Shown here one piece after another: positions 62,556 to 64,000 of a stretch of 64,000 nt of DNA. Every line of letters starts with the position of its first letter. Within the stretch, counting starts at the first letter, position 1. The translations under genes were made by a program, and so were the position numbers. The notes under the pieces are model-generated. The model searched no databases, was not told the DNA's origin, and saw nothing but the letters and a program-made list of their open reading frames with translations. The stretch comes from Burkholderiales bacterium (lineage in GTDB: Bacteria > Pseudomonadota > Gammaproteobacteria > Burkholderiales > Burkholderiaceae_C): the NCBI GenBank assembly GCA_019509985.1, contig JAEKLF010000057.1:1-64000 (forward strand), read 5' to 3'.

Positions 62556-64000
62556 TCATGCGGTCACCTCCTTGCGCGTGACGTGGTCGCGGCAGGACGC
62601 ACCCGCCTTGGCCGTGCCCAGCAGGAACTTCTGCATGTCCCAGGCCCCGGTCGGACAGCGCTCGGCGCACAGCCCGCAGTGCAGGCAGACGTCCTCGTCC
62701 TTGGCCATCACGCGGCCGGTCTTGAGCCCGCCCTCGACGTAGATGTCCTGCATCAGGTTCAGCGCCGGCGCCTTGAGCCGCTCGCGCAGGTCGGGGCCGT
62801 CCTCGGTGAAGGTGATGCAGTCCATCGGGCAGATGTCCACGCAGGCGTCGCACTCGATGCAGAGCTTGGGCGCGAACACGGTCTGCACGTCGCAGTTCAG
62901 GCAGCGCCCGGCCTCCTTGAGCGCCGCGGCCGCGTCAAAGCCCAGCTCCACCTCGACCTTGATGCTGGCCAGCGCCTTCTCGGCGGCGGCCCAGGGCACC
63001 TTGCTGCGCAGGTCGTTGGTGATGGCGTTGTCGTAGCTCCACTCGTGGATGCCCATCTTCTGCGACACGAGATTGACGTGCGGCGGCGGGCGCTGCGTGA
63101 CCGGCTCGCCGTGCAGCAGGCGATCAATGCTGACGGCCGCCTCATGGCCGTGAGCGACGGCGGTGATGATGTTCTTGGGACCGAAGGCCGCATCGCCACC
63201 AAAGAACACGTGCGGCAGCGAGGACTGGAAGCTCTTCTCGTCCAGCACCGGCAGGCCATGCTCGTTGAAGGCGATGCCGCAGTTGTCCGGACCTTCGCGC
63301 TCGATCCACGGGAAGCTGTTCTCCTGGCCAACCGCGATCAGCACCTCGTCGCAGGGAATGACGATCTCTTCCCCCGTCTGCGCTTTCTTGAACCGCATGC
63401 CGGTCAGCCTGCCGTCCACATGCTCGAAGGCCAGCGGCACGTGGAAGTCCAGGATGGGGATGCCTTCATGCTCGGCATCTTCCTTTTCCCAGGGGCTGGC
63501 CTTCATCTGCGCATAGCCGCTGCGCACCGCGACCGTCACGGACGACGCGCCCAGCCGCCGCGCCGAGCGGCAGCAATCCATGGCCGTGTTGCCGCCGCCC
63601 AGCACGACGACGCGCGGCGCAACGCCGGTGACATGGCCGAACGACACGCTGGATAGCCAATCGATGCCGATGTGGATCTTGTCCGCGGCCTCCTGCCGGC
63701 CCGGCAGTTGCAGGTCACGCCCACGCGGCGCGCCGCAGCCGACGAAGACCGCATCCCAGCCCTCGGCCAGCAACGCCTTCATCGACGCGATGCGCTGGCC
63801 CGCGCGCCACTCCACGCCCAGGCCGAGGATGTAGCCGCACTCCTCGTCGATGACACGCTCGGGCAATCGGAAGCGCGGGATCTGCGTGCGGATGAAGCCG
63901 CCCGGCTTGGCCTCGCCGTCGAACACGGTGACGGCATAGCCCTCCAGCGCCAGGTCGCGCGCCACGGCCAGCGACGCCGGCCCGGCGCCGACACACGCGA
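62556..64000 (-). CDS. FAD-dependent oxidoreductase with two 4Fe-4S clusters (5' end outside window)
   Basis: Visible C-terminal 480 residues of a flavoprotein resembling the GltD (glutamate synthase small chain) module. The ADP-binding motif VGAGPASLAVARDLALEG is at the window edge, and a second NAD(P) motif is VVVLGGGNTAMDC. The C-terminal part holds a ferredoxin-like unit with CIECDACVDICPMDC and CLHCGLCAERCP, plus a separate CLNC. Beside korA/korB it is the likely ferredoxin:NAD(P)H partner; a comparable gene accompanies 2-oxoglutarate:ferredoxin oxidoreductase in Thauera-like organisms, from memory. The start codon is beyond the right edge. Confidence 0.85.
   Translation of the reverse strand, partial: ACVGAGPASLAVARDLALEGYAVTVFDGEAKPGGFIRTQIPRFRLPERVIDEECGYILGLGVEWRAGQRIASMKALLAEGWDAVFVGCGAPRGRDLQLPGRQEAADKIHIGIDWLSSVSFGHVTGVAPRVVVLGGGNTAMDCCRSARRLGASSVTVAVRSGYAQMKASPWEKEDAEHEGIPILDFHVPLAFEHVDGRLTGMRFKKAQTGEEIVIPCDEVLIAVGQENSFPWIEREGPDNCGIAFNEHGLPVLDEKSFQSSLPHVFFGGDAAFGPKNIITAVAHGHEAAVSIDRLLHGEPVTQRPPPHVNLVSQKMGIHEWSYDNAITNDLRSKVPWAAAEKALASIKVEVELGFDAAAALKEAGRCLNCDVQTVFAPKLCIECDACVDICPMDCITFTEDGPDLRERLKAPALNLMQDIYVEGGLKTGRVMAKDEDVCLHCGLCAERCPTGAWDMQKFLLGTAKAGASCRDHVTRKEVTA

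Overview
The window is 64 kb of very GC-rich, gene-dense bacterial chromosome with short intergenic gaps (none over 300 bases). Gene content and neighbourhoods point to a betaproteobacterium of the order Burkholderiales, probably near Roseateles, Pelomonas, Mitsuaria or Rubrivivax. The clues are the divergent lplT/alr pair followed by radA, the ilvE/zf-CHCC pair, a Bug-type solute-binding protein, a cytochrome c5-like protein, and rlpA with a SPOR domain. This placement is inference from family knowledge. No rRNA, tRNA, CRISPR array, insertion sequence or prophage was seen.

Layout. 1-12.6 kb: a cell-wall and amino-acid block: dacB (cut by the window edge), an ornithine-cyclodeaminase-family gene and a large TonB-dependent receptor. 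These are followed by a tight leftward gene series read from 11.9 to 5.3 kb: DUF2332 protein, tyrB-like aminotransferase, solute-binding-like protein, dadA, class-A-beta-lactamase-like hydrolase, ldcA. It diverges from a Crp/Fnr-type regulator, with an 18-bp palindrome in the gap. 12.6-18.4 kb: a frame-disrupted DUF2235 hydrolase gene, glutathione peroxidase, SGNH hydrolase, lplT/alr, arfB. 18.4-24.5 kb: a run of exporters, including a tetA/tetR divergon with two near-canonical tet operators, ending at radA. 24.6-31.9 kb: PilZ protein, ABM-domain protein, ilvE cluster, a large HExxH lipoprotein, an alpha/beta hydrolase, and a cytochrome c whose stop codon lies in a 31-bp tandem duplication.

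32-46.9 kb: stress-type and exported small proteins, two LysR genes with partners, an Anbu proteasome-like protease without its usual neighbours, nadC/FAH hydrolase, rlpA, two tandem diguanylate cyclases, an esterase and a Bug protein. 46.9-64 kb: a bacterial lipoxygenase with a complete iron-ligand set and a Tat-like leader, an M13 metallopeptidase, a 2-hydroxyacid dehydrogenase, patatin, a DUF899 protein, a UvrA-like ATPase, two tiny hydrophilic proteins, a monoamine-oxidase-like flavoprotein, and a 2-oxoacid:ferredoxin oxidoreductase operon (korB, korA, and a FAD/4Fe-4S partner cut by the edge).

Most striking: the lipoxygenase (46917-48917); the six-gene D-amino-acid/muropeptide series with a candidate Crp-family operator; the tetA/tetR divergon; the lone Anbu gene; two copies of a dispersed intergenic repeat (25058-25194 and 36720-36886), one with a hairpin insertion; and the disrupted DUF2235 gene. 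c-di-GMP signalling appears twice (PilZ protein; two tandem GGDEF proteins that keep their inhibitory sites).
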